64,000 nucleotides of DNA from Rhodocollybia butyracea (taxonomy: Eukaryota; Basidiomycota; Agaricomycetes; Agaricales; Omphalotaceae). The stretch's first letter is position 1, and each line of letters starts with the position of its first letter. A program made the position numbers and the translations under genes. Below the pieces are notes generated by a model that was not told the origin of the DNA, did not search any database, and saw only the letters and a list, made by a program, of their open reading frames with translations. Shown piece by piece: positions 1-11,214 of this stretch. Where the stretch lies: positions 62,001 to 126,000 of the forward strand of contig JADNRY010000053.1 in the NCBI GenBank assembly GCA_015501585.1, in the 5' to 3' direction.

Positions 1-242
1 CTATCTTCTCAGTTTCGAGATTCCTAGTCATCATAAGATCATCAGCGATTTATAAAATCGTCGCACTCTCCTACTTCTCCTTACTCTCAATACGGAGCTA
101 AGCCCTAATTATATCATACAGCGTCCATCCCGAGAGTTGGGAGTTGAGTCGAGAGCAATAAGTAGCACTTACACATAAGTAAAACCCAAAACTATGGCAT
201 ATTGTCAGAAAGCTCTAACTACCCTCATATAAACCCTTCCTA

Positions 243-1916
243 TCAATGACTCCGATAAATAGGTGGTGCGGTAGAATGTGGTTCCGGGCTTATATTCTCA
301 ATGACCATCTCGTCTGCTGAGCTCATATTCCTGAGGTTCAGACGCTCCTGACTTCTCCTTTGCCGGGGTCTCAGCTCACGCTCGCTCTTTTTTTCCGCGC
401 GAGTCGATTCTCCTGTTCCGGAAGATGTAGTGTCCGAATTCTGCATTAGAACCTTCGCAACCTCCTTCGCTAGTACTCCGAGAGTGATATCGACATCGGT
501 CGGAGGTCTCCCAGTCGGTTCATCTGTGGTACGATTCGGACCAACTGTGGGAGACTGTTCATCATAGTCTTGGTTTTGATATGCTGCATATGGATGTCGA
601 GCTACTGGTTGCGTTTCGGCAGGTACTATCGGTTGTTCTAGGTAGGGATTTCGAAGAGGCTGAAGGTCTGGCTGCAGAGTCCCGACAGAGCGTTTCGGGG
701 GTATAGCCTGATTAGGATGGGTGTAAGCATATCCTACGGGCACTTGGGGCACCCATCCACCTCCGGTGACCATTTTCTGGTCACTCGCTGAGGTCATAGG
801 TGGTGACCTCATATCGGCCGTATCATACCCATCATATGCCCTGTCTGTAGCAAATTCTCGTCCCCTAGGGTGGCGTTGGGAGGACCTTCGAAGTAATATA
901 ATAATAATGATGAACGCCGCGAGAGCCACTGAGCCACCTATATCAGGAAAACCACCAACAAAATATTCAATAATCTTGATAAAGATTCTCGAAGACTGTT
1001 TTTTTTTTTACCTATAGCTCCCCCGATTATAGCCCCCAGGTTCGAGTGACTCGAGCCTGTATCCTGGCTAACAGCAGCTGTTGGTCCGTTCGCAGTTGTT
1101 GGAGTAGCTAACGTAGTCGTTGGAAGAAGAGATACCGAGCTCGGAACTGGAGATTCAGTGGCAAATGCGCCTTGCCCGGTGGCGACGAATGACACCGCGG
1201 CCTATAGGGAAAAAATCGCAAGTCAAACCACGAACACTGAAGATTGAACAAAATCGGAGACTGACTGTAGATGTCGGGTTCGTGGCTTTTGCAGCATCGA
1301 TGAAGGAAGTGTACATTTCTTGCGAAGGTGGGTTGATTGCCCTGGATCCCTGGGCAGTTAGCAGTCGCATCCCAATGACGAAAGATTGGAACATACCCAA
1401 CCATCCCACTTGCACAATGAGAAGTCGGTATCGTTGCTCCGCAGAAAAACCACAGAGCTATTTCAGGATTGTAAAGATCAATCCTTTCACTACAGTTCTA
1501 AATCGGGTACTCACGTCCAGATACATTCGTAATCTGTAAATTCCATATAGGGGAGGGTTCAGAAAAGTTGTTTCCACGGCCGGCAAATCCACTGCTGAAT
1601 CCACCGGGCAGTGGGACACAAGGATTTTCAAAAGTAGACTGGGTTACGTCGTGTTCGCTGGAAATCCAGCAATTAATTAGTTTCTATTCTGGTAAAGCTT
1701 GAACGACTTACGCTCCCCCAAAAATGAACGTAACAATGTCATTTAAGCCAGCAGAAACAGTGCCGGGGTTATAGAAGCTTCCTTGGACACCAACATCCAC
1801 CTTCAAGAGGCAAGATTAGGACTTTTTCACAGCTGTTTGTGCGGACTTGCCTGGATAAGCTGTCCCCATGTACCAACTGCTAGCCAGCCCAAGACTAGAA
1901 AACGAAGGAAAAACAT
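243..1916 (-). CDS. Anchored extracellular cupredoxin-like, Ser/Thr-rich protein
   Basis: Seven exons (1851-1916, 1712-1800, 1515-1657, 1397-1457, 1266-1341, 1012-1201, 243-937) join into a 439-residue protein. It starts with a signal peptide (MFFLRFLVLGWLAV), followed by a cupredoxin-like domain at about residues 23-125 with the family landmarks NPGTVSAGLNDIVTFIF, HDVTQSTFENPC, PLPGGFSSGF and LWFFCG...HCASGMVGAINP. A Ser/Thr/Pro linker, a GxxxG-rich membrane segment at about 196-222 and a long acidic-to-basic cytoplasmic tail follow. The architecture is common in mushrooms, where these proteins sit at the cell surface. The classical copper ligand set is not obvious, so metal binding is uncertain and the physiological role unknown. 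Intron 1 uses a GC donor (GCAAGT). Start choice: first ATG in frame, giving a good signal peptide. Confidence 0.85.
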
Positions 1917-4239
1917 TGAATCGACTGAGCGTCGTGCTAACTAGAAAAAAATGCGTGGAAATAGTCAAAAGGAAAGGAGAAAGGGATGATTCCCACTTTC
2001 ATTCCAATATTATCTTAAAACACTACCAAGCGCCATTACCACGGCTTCATGTGTACTGTCGAACAGCTACTGAACCTTAGTATCTTGATGGACACACGAG
2101 CTGAAACAAATCATAAGCGATTTTGCACCTCGAATTGAAAGCCGCTATTCACCTGATGCCGAGGGGAGAAAGATGTATGATGAGGCGTATAGAAAAGGAA
2201 CGGATGATTGAAAGTTTTGAATGGTTCTTTACTTAGCAGTTCCAGGTACAGGGAAGGGTAACCCCAAAGGGAGCCACTCAGCTGGCCAAGTGGGAGTTTA
2301 ATGACCCTTTAAGGAGAGTATTGCGGGATAATAATAAAAAGATGAGGGAGGCCGCACTGCCTGTCTTTATTTGAGAGATCTAGTTCGCGGCGCTTAGTAA
2401 AACGTTAATTATCATGCACATAAATCCAAAGGTCCGAAATACACAAAGAGAGAAAGGTCCAAACAGAATTAGACCTGGAACTATATCCATCACTGATAAT
2501 GTGAGGTGGTATCGCTGCCTTTCATTTGGGATGGTACCCCTCCGGGCTGACCTCCTTTACTCTATGCCAAAAGCGCCATGCTTCGTTTCCAAGATCCCGC
2601 CCCCTTGATACGTTTGGTAACAAAACTGCCGTGGCCTCCATTGCCAACATATCAATACCCGATGAATATGTGGTCGGCGCGGTTTGCTGCCGATAGCGAG
2701 GGCTCCTACCGCCTATACATTGGTGTTGGTTCACCACAGCAGAACATCTAGTCCGGGAGGCGTCACTATTGTGTACTAGGAAGGACAACGTGCCACAGGC
2801 ATACAGGAGTTGGCCATAAATATAAGAACTGTGTGCCAACTGGTATGCGGTGAGAAAGAAGAAGGCTTTGGTCAACGGAAAACTGATATTAATTGGTTTA
2901 TTCCACGTCCCCTCATGCTGGACGAGGATGTAGATCTGCGCCGGCGAGACTTGCCTGCGCGCGATGTGGAACCCGATACCTCCGGAGAAACATGACGACG
3001 ACGGCAATGACAAGAAGTCTAATTTCTAGCAGTGCCTTCAATTAAGTATATATGACGTTTTATCGGTGTTATTGGCGGGGTATGTGCAACCAAATAAGGT
3101 GGGGGATTGGGTAGCGGTCGTAGATGTAGTTTGCGTCGCTGTCAAGAATTGCTCTGACAAGAAATATTTGTTGAGCAAGAGCGTAAGAGCATTGCTGCGT
3201 ACGGGATTGAAGGCTAGAAAAATAATTTTGTTAGATCGGTGTTTCGTGTTTGATACAACCTCTTACAGTATATGAAAGAACCGTATTCATCCTGAGGACG
3301 GGGGTTGAACTACATACTGCGCTAATACATATTCCATGATGCATTTACCCCATCATTCCAACTACCGGACTGGGAGTCGGGACGTAGGATTCTACTCGGA
3401 ACAACGGAAACCAGATTGCTACCAAGTGAAAGAATCATAGAGTGTATTCGGAGCGACAAAATCGGTACACCAGATACACCAGATACGCCAGTAACAACTG
3501 TGAGTTGCCATACAAGCGCATCGTTCGGATCAGAGGAATTTGAGAGAAGTTGTCCTCGGGCTGAGTACCATGATTCCTTGAGCATGGATTGGTAACACTA
3601 CGTTGTTATCTCTGAAACAGTAGGAGAAAACCCATACATCTTTCCAGTTCGAAATCGGTGATATGGTTCGCAGCTAGTAGGGAAGGGCCGTAGAAATTAT
3701 CAGCATCGCGGACAGGGACCTGAACCCCATCCGGTGAGCTCACGCTAAGCAGCAAGGTTACCGTGGTCTGCCATAGCGCTACCGACATTGACCAACACCG
3801 TATGAACGAACATCCAACGAGGGGAAATCGAGAACAAGAAATGCTGTAATCTATTTCTTCGATGCTCTATACCGACAAGTACTTGTCAATATGGAGGCGC
3901 AGGGAGATCAAGAAAGGATCAAGGAAGGATGCTGTAGAACCAAGAAATTGAGGCTTTGCGCAGGCGTCGAGCCTCCGCCTCTGCATCATTATTTGTTCGC
4001 CTCTGTACGTCTGTCTCCTCTGTCATGTGTTGCCTAAGTACATATGTATCATTCTTCTAATGATAGAATGAATGATACAGGTGATATATTGTGTGAGCCA
4101 GCGCCCATCCTAGAGGAAAGGCAATAAACCTCGTGAGTAAAGCGTCTTCGGAGCAATACTCACTTGCGCATGCTCCAATCTAATAATATCCAGCACTCAT
4201 ATTGCCGTTATTGACAATCAAAGGTCCACCCAAGCGTCT
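1917..4239. other. Intergenic stretch without a supported gene
   Basis: No ORF here shows a recognisable domain. A 163-codon minus-strand open frame at 2522-3013 contains a hydrophobic patch but opens at TTG, not ATG. A minus-strand ATG frame of 60 codons at 3606-3788 could not be joined by splice sites to the 87-codon frame at 3322-3585 without meeting a stop. Either could be a decayed or lineage-specific gene. The stretch includes the 5' flank of the cupredoxin-like gene and the 3' flank of the TFIIIC subunit gene. Confidence 0.4.
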
Positions 4240-5072
4240 TCAGATTGTTCGCTCTTCCTCTTCAATGTCCACAGCCTTTTCCTTTCCTTTCCCCGCTGAC
4301 TTTTTACGAGAGACCTTCTCGGGTAATGAAGTGTCAGGAGACATTGATTCACCTCCCAGTTCCAGTCCATGTTCTCCACTTTCCTCTACTGCCTTTCCTT
4401 TGCCCTTGTCTTTTGCCTTGACCGATCTCTTACGAGTAGCACGAGGCTCATCGCTACCGTTCGTTTTTGATTTTCGTTTGCGAACGGATGGTTCTGCACC
4501 TTTCCCGGTCATTCGATCCAAGGTTTCTGCCTCTTGCATTTGTCCTTGTTCCTCATGGGTTTCTGCCGGAGGTTCTTTGGAGTGAAGCAGGACCTCCTTA
4601 AAACGGATGCGCTTCTCGGTCGCGGACGTGAATGCTAGATGTCGTTTGGTTTTATCTTGCGTGTCTGGTCTTCCGTGGTCAATTCAAATACGACAAGGAT
4701 AAGACAGCAGCGTACCCTTCGCGTCGGTAAAAATCAACTCAGTTCCCAGTAGAGACTCGTGTCTGCCTCGTAAAACCGTTCCAGCAAGTTGCATGAACGG
4801 ACTCGGTGTATCGAGACCCTGACAGTCGAAAATAAGTGGACAATTTTAACGCGTAAAGTAAGGGTACTCGCGATTAGACGATACGCAGATGAACTGGGGA
4901 TTAGCGTAGGCTCTGCGCCACTCAAGTCCAGCGTCACGTAGAACTCCTCTATTTCTTCCTCGTATTCTTCATCTGGCCCAAAGTCTTCAACGTGCCTGTA
5001 TCCGGGGCAAAGACTTGTACTAGACGACGGGAATGTTGCCGTTGTTGGTGATGGAGACGTTGATGAAGCCAT
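4240..5072 (-). CDS. TFIIIC triple-barrel subunit (Sfc7/GTF3C6-like)
   Basis: Three exons (4872-5072, 4716-4818, 4240-4655) give 239 residues. After an acidic lead (about residues 25-50) comes the TFIIIC triple-barrel signature: FYVTLDL, then YRLI-GLDTPSPFMQLAGTV, RGRHESLLGTELIF and RHLAFTSATEKRIRFKEV. This subunit of RNA polymerase III factor TFIIIC helps bind the tRNA-gene A box in yeast homologues. The C-terminal third is Lys/Arg/Glu-rich and low-complexity (RKRKSKTNG, GKGKAVEE), probably disordered and nuclear. The first intron must begin with GCGAGT, because only that donor joins YRLI to GLDTP in frame. The gene is divergent from the Yea4-type transporter gene. Confidence 0.82.
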
Positions 5073-5287
5073 TGTCTGGCCAATAAGGTCACGGTGGGGG
5101 TAGAGTAGAAATCAGAAAATCTCAGATATACCCACGTTATATCCGTTTCCGTTTTACGCATTGCCGACGTGTCACTGCAAGACTTGAAGTCTCTTGTTCC
5201 CCCTTTCGTTCGTTTTCGGACATTTGGTGCTGTTGGCTTTGATTGCCAGTCCATCCATGAGCAAAAAATCTTCTTTGAACAAATCCA
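5073..5287. promoter_or_regulatory. Divergent intergenic region, TFIIIC subunit / Yea4-type transporter
   Basis: Only 215 bp separate the two start codons, so both 5' UTRs and promoters lie here. A pyrimidine-rich patch (CTTGTTCCCCCTTTCG) precedes the transporter start. No canonical TATA box is evident, which fits housekeeping promoters. Confidence 0.45.
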
Positions 5288-6778
5288 ATGGCGACCCTGG
5301 TGTCACGCTACCTCAAGCTGGCTCTGTATTGCTGGATTATTCTGCGGTTGGTATACAAGAACTAGAAGGAAAGATATTAATAACTAATGCTGTTGTCTAG
5401 ATTCTTTCGCTCGTTCTAGGTGGATGTTGCGCGTGAGTTCGTTCTTTTCCTTGGGCCCAACTCTTCTAAGGAATTCCTACAGAAACGTATGGTCCTACGA
5501 GCAGCTGCTCATAATGAACCCTCGAATCGGTAGGTGTCTGGTACCTATCATTGACTTGCGTCCATCTCATACCGAATATCAGGTTCTGCTTTGACCTTTT
5601 CTCAAATGGTGTTCATAACCCTCCAGTCACTGCCCAATTTCTTGACGATGAAGAATGACACGTCCAAGAGCAACCTCCTTCCGCCATGGATACCTCGTCT
5701 CAAACCAAGACAAGTTCCCCTCTCCCAATGGGCATCACAAGTCCTTGTACATACTACTGGATCGTTACTCAATAACTGGGCGTTTGCATTCAATGTCCCA
5801 CTAACAGTGCTGATTGTATTTCGATCGGCTGGTGAAGATTTACAGATATGCCAAACATAATCAGGATACTGACTTGGATCACGTCTTAGGTCTGGCAGTG
5901 TCCATGGTTCTCGGATTCTGCATCCTTGGAAGACGGTACTCGATTTCACAAGTGGTTTGTTTGCCAGTGCTACTCTGTTTACATCCGAGACCCACGCTGT
6001 CCACCCTAACTGCATAGTTGTCTGTAATCGTGGTGTCTCTCGGTGCCATACTCGCCACTTTATCCAAAACATCTGCCAGCGGCAACAGCGCATCATCTAC
6101 AGCATCTTCGATTGATCCATTAGACCTCCAACGGTACACTTTAGGAATAGCGATGGTCGTAGCTTCCCTCCTCCTGACCGGCATTCTTGGTGTGCTTCAA
6201 GAGCAGACATACAAAAAGTACGGTCCGTGTTGGAAGGAGGGAGTGTTTTACACGGTGCGTTTCCGCTCCGCCATCTCTTACTATGGTCTCCTCATATCTG
6301 GTCCATAGCACGTCCTCTCCCTCCCCGTGTTCCTCTTCCTCGCGCAAGACGTCAAACAAGGTCTCTTGAGCCTCAACCACTCCAGCGCCACCAACGGCTC
6401 CTCACTACCCGCATGGTCTGCGTGGCTCATCCTCGCTGGCAACCTCGTTACGCAACTTATTTGTGTATCTGGTGTAAATCGCCTGACCTCTGTACGTTTG
6501 GTCTTTCCAAAACGACTGACTCATTCATTTCCCGTGTCTAGCGCGTCTCCTCCGTATCAACTAATCTCGTCTTAACCACGCGAAAAGCGATAAGTCTTTG
6601 TTTCAGTGTATGGTGGTTTGGCAGTGGTTGGAATGCTCAGCTTGCGGGTGGGGCGTCTATGGTGTTCGCAGGGAGCTTGATGTTTTCGTTGGTGAGTAGT
6701 GGAGGGGATGGAAACGAGAAACTTTTAGACAAGGACAAGAACAGCTTGAAGAAGAAGGTCAAGTTTAAGGATGATTGA
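5288..6778 (+). CDS. UAA/Yea4-type UDP-N-acetylglucosamine transporter
   Basis: Eight exons (5288-5350, 5401-5432, 5483-5529, 5583-5831, 5890-5951, 6018-6254, 6309-6491, 6542-6778) encode 369 residues. It belongs to the UAA/SLC35B family of nucleotide-sugar antiporters, about ten membrane helices in the ER or Golgi. Markers are SLVLGGCCANVWSYEQLL, GSALTFSQMVF, LNNWAFAFNVPLTVLIVFRSAG, SMVLGFCILGRRYS, GILGVLQEQTYKKYG and VSSVSTNLVLTTRKAISL. Similarity is closest to yeast Yea4 and human SLC35B4, which supply UDP-GlcNAc for chitin and glycan synthesis; the substrate is inferred from the family. The Lys-rich C-terminus (KKKVKFKDD) resembles an ER-retrieval tail. An upstream ATG at 5257 is out of frame with exon 1. 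Confidence 0.85.
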
Positions 6779-6889
6779 GAAAGCATGATATAGAAGTATT
6801 TTATCTAACAAGTTATTTATGGTGTACGTTTGATACTGTGAGCACGTCTGTTTGAGTATCTGTAGAGGTTAAACTACGATTATTACTAT

Positions 6890-6988
6890 GGGGGTATAGC
6901 TCAGCTGGGAGAGCAGCAGACTGAAGTGCCTTGGCGTTACGTCATTTGAGTATTCTGAAGGTCCCGCGTTCGATCCGCGGTACCCCCA
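6890..6988 (+). tRNA. tRNA-Phe (GAA), intron-containing
   Basis: The 7-bp acceptor stem GGGGGTA/TACCCCC plus discriminator A encloses a D arm (GCTC AGCTGGGA GAGC), an anticodon loop reading C-T-GAA-G with T33 before the anticodon, and a T arm (CCGCG TTCGATC CGCGG). The gene is 99 nt, so about 26 nt of intron lie at the canonical position after nucleotide 37. The stem pair 27-43 looks like a G-A mismatch; the other pairs are good. A Pol III terminator follows. Confidence 0.9.
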
Positions 6989-7015
6989 CTGGATCCTGCG
7001 CAGCTAAGATATTAC

Positions 7016-7023
7016 TTTTTTTT
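7016..7023 (+). terminator. RNA polymerase III terminator of tRNA-Phe
   Basis: A run of eight T residues lies 27 nt after the tRNA 3' end, as expected for Pol III termination. Confidence 0.8.
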
Positions 7024-7387
7024 GCTTTCTTAAAGCTACGTTATTATTTTGGAAAATTGGGCTATTAGGTTGATCCTCGCAGTTCAGCCAAGAGAGCAAC
7101 AGTAGTTCAAAGTAATTTTTCTGTGTTCGATCCAACAGTTCTAGAACGCCGCGTTGCAATCGATTCATCAATCTGAGCTCCGGCAAGATTTCAACGAGTC
7201 GTGCCCTCGAGATCCTTTTTACTGTACCGCTCAATTCCATCCTCATAACTCTCAGTACTACTCTCAGCCAAGAATAATGATGACGATTAGTGGAAAATAG
7301 TACTAATTAGGGTATATGTAACATGGCTATCCACGCAACGCTATATGCATATAAATCCTACCAAAGCCCGGCCAACACCACTACACA

Positions 7388-9196
7388 TCATACTCCGTCC
7401 TGTACACGCATTCCAGCACCAGAAAGATGAGCATCAGACATATCCACGTCTTCTCCATCTTCCACATCCTCCTCATAATCCTCCTCCCGCCTCTCGTCAG
7501 TACCCTCCGTATCGATCAGCCTAGAGAGCTTCCGTCCATGTCCATGCCCTCGCTTCCTTTTCGACGAAGACGCTGACGACGGCGTGATATCAACGGGATT
7601 AACTTTTGCTTTTGCTTTCGCATGAACAGCGGTATCAGTCACACCACGAGAGGCTGTTATCGACCCCAGATGTACATCTTCCACAGCAGATTCATCTCCC
7701 GCTTCTTCCCTCCTATCAACTTCTCCCACTTCCTCCCTCCTATCAACTTCCTCATCGACGCCGAGATGCGCGGGTAGAAGAACGTCGCTCTCGTTGCCAT
7801 GGCTAGTGTGAGTGTTGTCCGCGTCTGGATCAGGAGCTACATCAAAAGCATCATCGTCGATAGCGACGTCTTCCTCCTCTTCGTTTGACTCGACTTCGAC
7901 ATTCTCGTCGAGATCAACATAGGTTCTGCATAATGGGCATGTGAAGCTCCTGTGAAAGATGGGAAAGATTATGTTGGTTATCGGACGGGAAGGAATGAAT
8001 GAGGCTTACCTGTAATACGTCTTTTCTAATAGTGGCCGGATACATTTGAAGTGGAACGAGTGGGAACAGGGGCCAGAGATGAATAAGGATTGGCGGATGG
8101 TGAGGGGGGATAGACCTGCAAGGAATTGATGAGCGAATGAAAGACAGTATGATGAGAAGCAAATTGATAGACTTACATATACAACAATCTGGTAACCCTA
8201 CGCTGGAGGAAGCCTTCTTCTTCTTTGACACCGCCTTTTTGTCCGCAGTAGAGGGCCTAGAGACGGCCTTTGCAAACGCCTCGAGATTTTTAATTGCAGT
8301 GGAACTAAGTCAAAGCAACATTAGGACAACAGCGAGCCAAGCACAACGCGAATTACTAACTTAAACTTGTTAACTCCACTCTGCCACTCCCGTCCCAACT
8401 CTATTCGTATCTTCACGCTTTTATATATGTCTTCGTTCCCGCCTCGATAATCCACACCTAATTGTAGTAAATCCCCGTCTTTAATTTCGTACTTGCGCGA
8501 CTGGGTCCCAGGGGCTCCTAGACGGATGCGGTTGAGGTATGTGCCCGAAGACGACCCTGTGTCGCGGATGAAGAATTTTGGCGAAGGACTGGATGCAGTT
8601 GGGCCGGCTTCGACCCATATTTCAGCGTGAGCTCTACTGACAACTTTGCTCCGAAAGGCCAGTTTGAATGTATGAGGATTACTGTTGATACTGCTAGCGG
8701 TGGTGTTGTTGCCATTACGATCTGTGAAGCGGCCGATTCGGATGACTGGATCGCCTGGACGCATGTCTCGTGTAATCACATCGAATCGGAGACTACGGTT
8801 GGACTCGAGGTGTGGGACGAGACGGAGGCGGAAAGGACCGGCTTTGGAGTCTGACGGAGCTGTTCTATGGGGAACAGCAGAGGATGCGGTAGCGGGACGA
8901 GGAGGAAGACTCGGAACTACAGCGTCTGGTGGTGAGCGTCTTCGTCTGAGCATGGAAGAAAAGCCATGGCCAGGTCCAGGAGCAGATGAGCTCGTGGGTT
9001 CTGGTGGAACAACTCTAGTGTTTGCATTCCCGTTTCCAGTAGACCCTCCTCGAAAAAGCGGCGTTGGATTTGGAGATGTAGGTTCGGTTTCGTGATCATG
9101 ATAGTTTCTTGGTCTGCCTCGTCCAAGAAAAGAACCAAGAATTGTTGAACGGACAGGCGGCGAGTCGGGTGATACGTGTGGAGACGTCGAAAGCAT
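7388..9196 (-). CDS. FHA-RING E3 ubiquitin ligase, Dma1-like
   Basis: Four exons (8361-9196, 8177-8304, 8010-8115, 7388-7949) give 543 residues. A Ser/Pro-rich N-terminus precedes an FHA phosphothreonine-binding domain at about 130-270, with IRIGRFTDRN, SKVVSRAHAEIW and FIRDTGSSSGTYLN. A RING finger at about 318-362 contains PDCCICLSPL, CSHSFHFKC and CPLC. FHA followed by RING is the arrangement of fission yeast Dma1, budding yeast Dma1/2 and human CHFR/RNF8, which act in spindle-position and mitotic checkpoints and septin control. The tail (about 365-543) is acidic, holds a short internal duplication (EEVDRREEVGEVDRREEAG) and a basic KRKRGHGHGRK patch. Orthology rests on domain order and length. 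The start is the first in-frame ATG; a 5' UTR intron is possible. Confidence 0.85.
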
Positions 9197-9876
9197 GATA
9201 CTGGCGTTACTAGAGTCTGGTCAGCCTTTTTGTAGTAATTGGAGACCATCGACGTCACTTGCCTCGTTTGATTGATCTGATTCTGAGTGATATTCTCCTA
9301 TCAATATTTGACAGTGGGCGATACAGCTGTACGAACTGGAAAAAGTGGTTGATGGAGGGGTGTTGAGGCGTTGATTTTGCTGGTGTTAAATACTCTGAAC
9401 AAGAAAAAGTTCAGGAACAAGACTCGGCGCTCTAAAGCCGACTTTGCTCTGCCAAGCTTTTGAGCTTCAGTCCTCTTCGGATCCTACCACTTCGCACAAA
9501 ATTCAACTAACAAGAAACCGCAGCTGGCCAAAGGCAGAAACTCGGAAGTGGCAGTGGCACTGCTATTCCTCAAGTAACTTGGCTCGACCTTTAAATGCCC
9601 TGGATTAGCCTGGATTCCCTTCAAATCCTTGGCCTTTGCAGATCTTCGTACCATTCAACGCCACCAAAGAACTTTATCAAGAAGAATCTATGTCTTGTGC
9701 CTCCAGGCATATGATATGCACCAGCACCATTCACATCAATTCCTCGGCCAATCACAATATATGTGTTTTAGCTACTAGGACACGGGCTTATCGATGACAT
9801 GCTATAAAAGAAGTTGACCGACTACAGCTTTCGATCCTCTTCCCAAGAAGTCCCAAGCAGTCCGAAGGCCATAGCA
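9197..9876. other. Divergent intergenic region, Dma1-like / GFA-1
   Basis: About 680 bp with no supported ORF. It should carry the promoter of the minus-strand Dma1-like gene and, on the right, a TATA box for the first GFA gene. Confidence 0.4.
9803..9809 (+). promoter_or_regulatory. TATA box of GFA-1
   Basis: TATAAAA lies 74 bp upstream of the chosen GFA-1 start. The paralogue GFA-2 has a TATAAA at a similar distance, which supports both. Confidence 0.5.
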
Positions 9877-10508
9877 ATGACAACTTACTCCGGAAACTGC
9901 CACTGTGGGCTCGTCAAGTACACCATAACGCTTCCGGGATCCATTTACGAACAGGATATCACGAGCTGTAATTGTTCGTACTCTTTCATTCTCTTCTATT
10001 CCACAGCGGCGTATCTTGTGGCCTCATCAAATAATCTTCGCAGGCTCTCTCTGTGTTCGGTACGGGTCCTTGTTCGTTTACTTCCCGAAAAAGGAGGCGA
10101 AGTATTTTTCTGGGGAAGGTGATCTTAAGGTATGTAAGGATGGAGCTTGGCAGACACTAAATTAATTACTTTCAATGTTATGTTCATCTAGAAATATAGC
10201 GCGAGCTTCGGGTCTAAGCTCGCGCACCACAGGTTTTGTCCCCAATGCGGAAGTTATATGGGCTGGCAGAGCGTTGAACCTGAGGCTAGCGCCTTCCTCC
10301 CTGGCGTCGAAGGGGTCAATGTTAGTATCCTTCTGCTTCATAACAATCGGATAATGGCTCACTAAATCGAAAATTCATCCCTTTGGTATAGGTCCGAATG
10401 CTGAACGATATTGACATTGCGAAACTAAAGATAAAACCATTGAATGGCCTGACGGGATTTGGAGGAGATTATGAAGTAGGAAAGTGGCATGGAGCGGAAG
10501 CACACTGA
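9877..10508 (+). CDS. GFA-family zinc protein (CENP-V/GFA fold), copy 1
   Basis: Four exons (9877-9973, 10044-10129, 10192-10320, 10392-10508) encode 142 residues. The zinc-binding pattern of the glutathione-dependent formaldehyde-activating (GFA) fold is complete: NCHCG near residue 7, CNCSLC rebuilt across intron 1, and FCPQCGSYMGW in exon 3. Many fungal members are annotated only as GFA or CENP-V/GFA domain proteins, so formaldehyde as substrate is not established. It is the first of three tandem copies with the same exon phases. Its terminal exon is duplicated immediately downstream. The start is the ATG aligned with copy 2. Confidence 0.85.
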
Positions 10509-11000
10509 GTTTGATCATCGGTTCACCTTTGGGATATTTTTGGTGCACTTTTTGGCTGGTATTTAATGCTATCACTCGCAATCCAGCTGACCGTGTAGTA
10601 ACTGAATAACAGCACCAAGAGCCCTTCGGTATAGGTCCGAATGCTGAACGATATTGATATTGCGAAACTAAAGATAAAACCATTGAATGGCCTGACGGGA
10701 TTCGGGGGAGATTATGAAGTAGGAAAGTGGCATGGAGTGGAAGCACACTGAGTTTGATCATTGGTTCACTTTTGAGATATTTTTGGTGCACTGTTTGCCT
10801 GGTATTTCGCTATCACTTGCAATCCAGCTGACCGTGTAACGTTAACTAAATCGTCATGATATAACAGCACACAAACAGCACACTGAGTCTGGTGGTTCGC
10901 CTTTTGAGGTAGTTTTGGTGCACTTCTTTGGCTGGTATTTCGCTATCACTTACAATCCAGCTGACCGTGTAACGTTAACTGAGTTGTCATGATATAACCA
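10392..11000 (+). repeat. Tandemly repeated last exon and 3' flank of GFA-1
   Basis: The 117-bp terminal exon with its acceptor (10392-10508) recurs intact at 10635-10751, offset 243 bp, with the same stop codon and one visible amino-acid change (Ala to Val before the final Glu-Ala-His). The following 3' flank (TTTTTGGTGCAC..., GGCTGGTATTT, AATCCAGCTGACCGTGTA) occurs a third time near 10900-10980 without its exon. Each full unit keeps a TATAG acceptor, so either exon could in principle serve as the last exon. Divergence is slight, which implies recent duplication. Confidence 0.8.
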
Positions 11001-11154
11001 GCACACCACTCTATATCGTGTTCGATATAGATCCCGCGTTTTATAATCTCACCGTGAAAACTGAATAGTCAGAGCGCTCGCTCATTGCTTGGAACAGCCT
11101 GCAACGCAGTGTTAATATTTTGACTAGGACCGGGTACTTCGGTGCCGCAGGTCA

Positions 11155-11160
11155 TATAAA
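11155..11160 (+). promoter_or_regulatory. TATA box of GFA-2
   Basis: TATAAA lies about 55 bp upstream of the GFA-2 ATG, in the position equivalent to the TATA of copy 1. Confidence 0.5.
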
Positions 11161-11214
11161 GTGGTTAGATAAGAAGTGGGACAACCTCTGATCTTCGTCA
11201 TCTAATCCCTACCA

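Noticed and set aside
2522..3013. 163-codon minus ORF as a gene
   Set aside because: It opens at TTG, has no domain and no splice partner; recorded only as an open frame.
5602..6096. Minus-strand 164-codon ORF
   Set aside because: It lies antisense to the nucleotide-sugar transporter exons and introns and has no features of its own.
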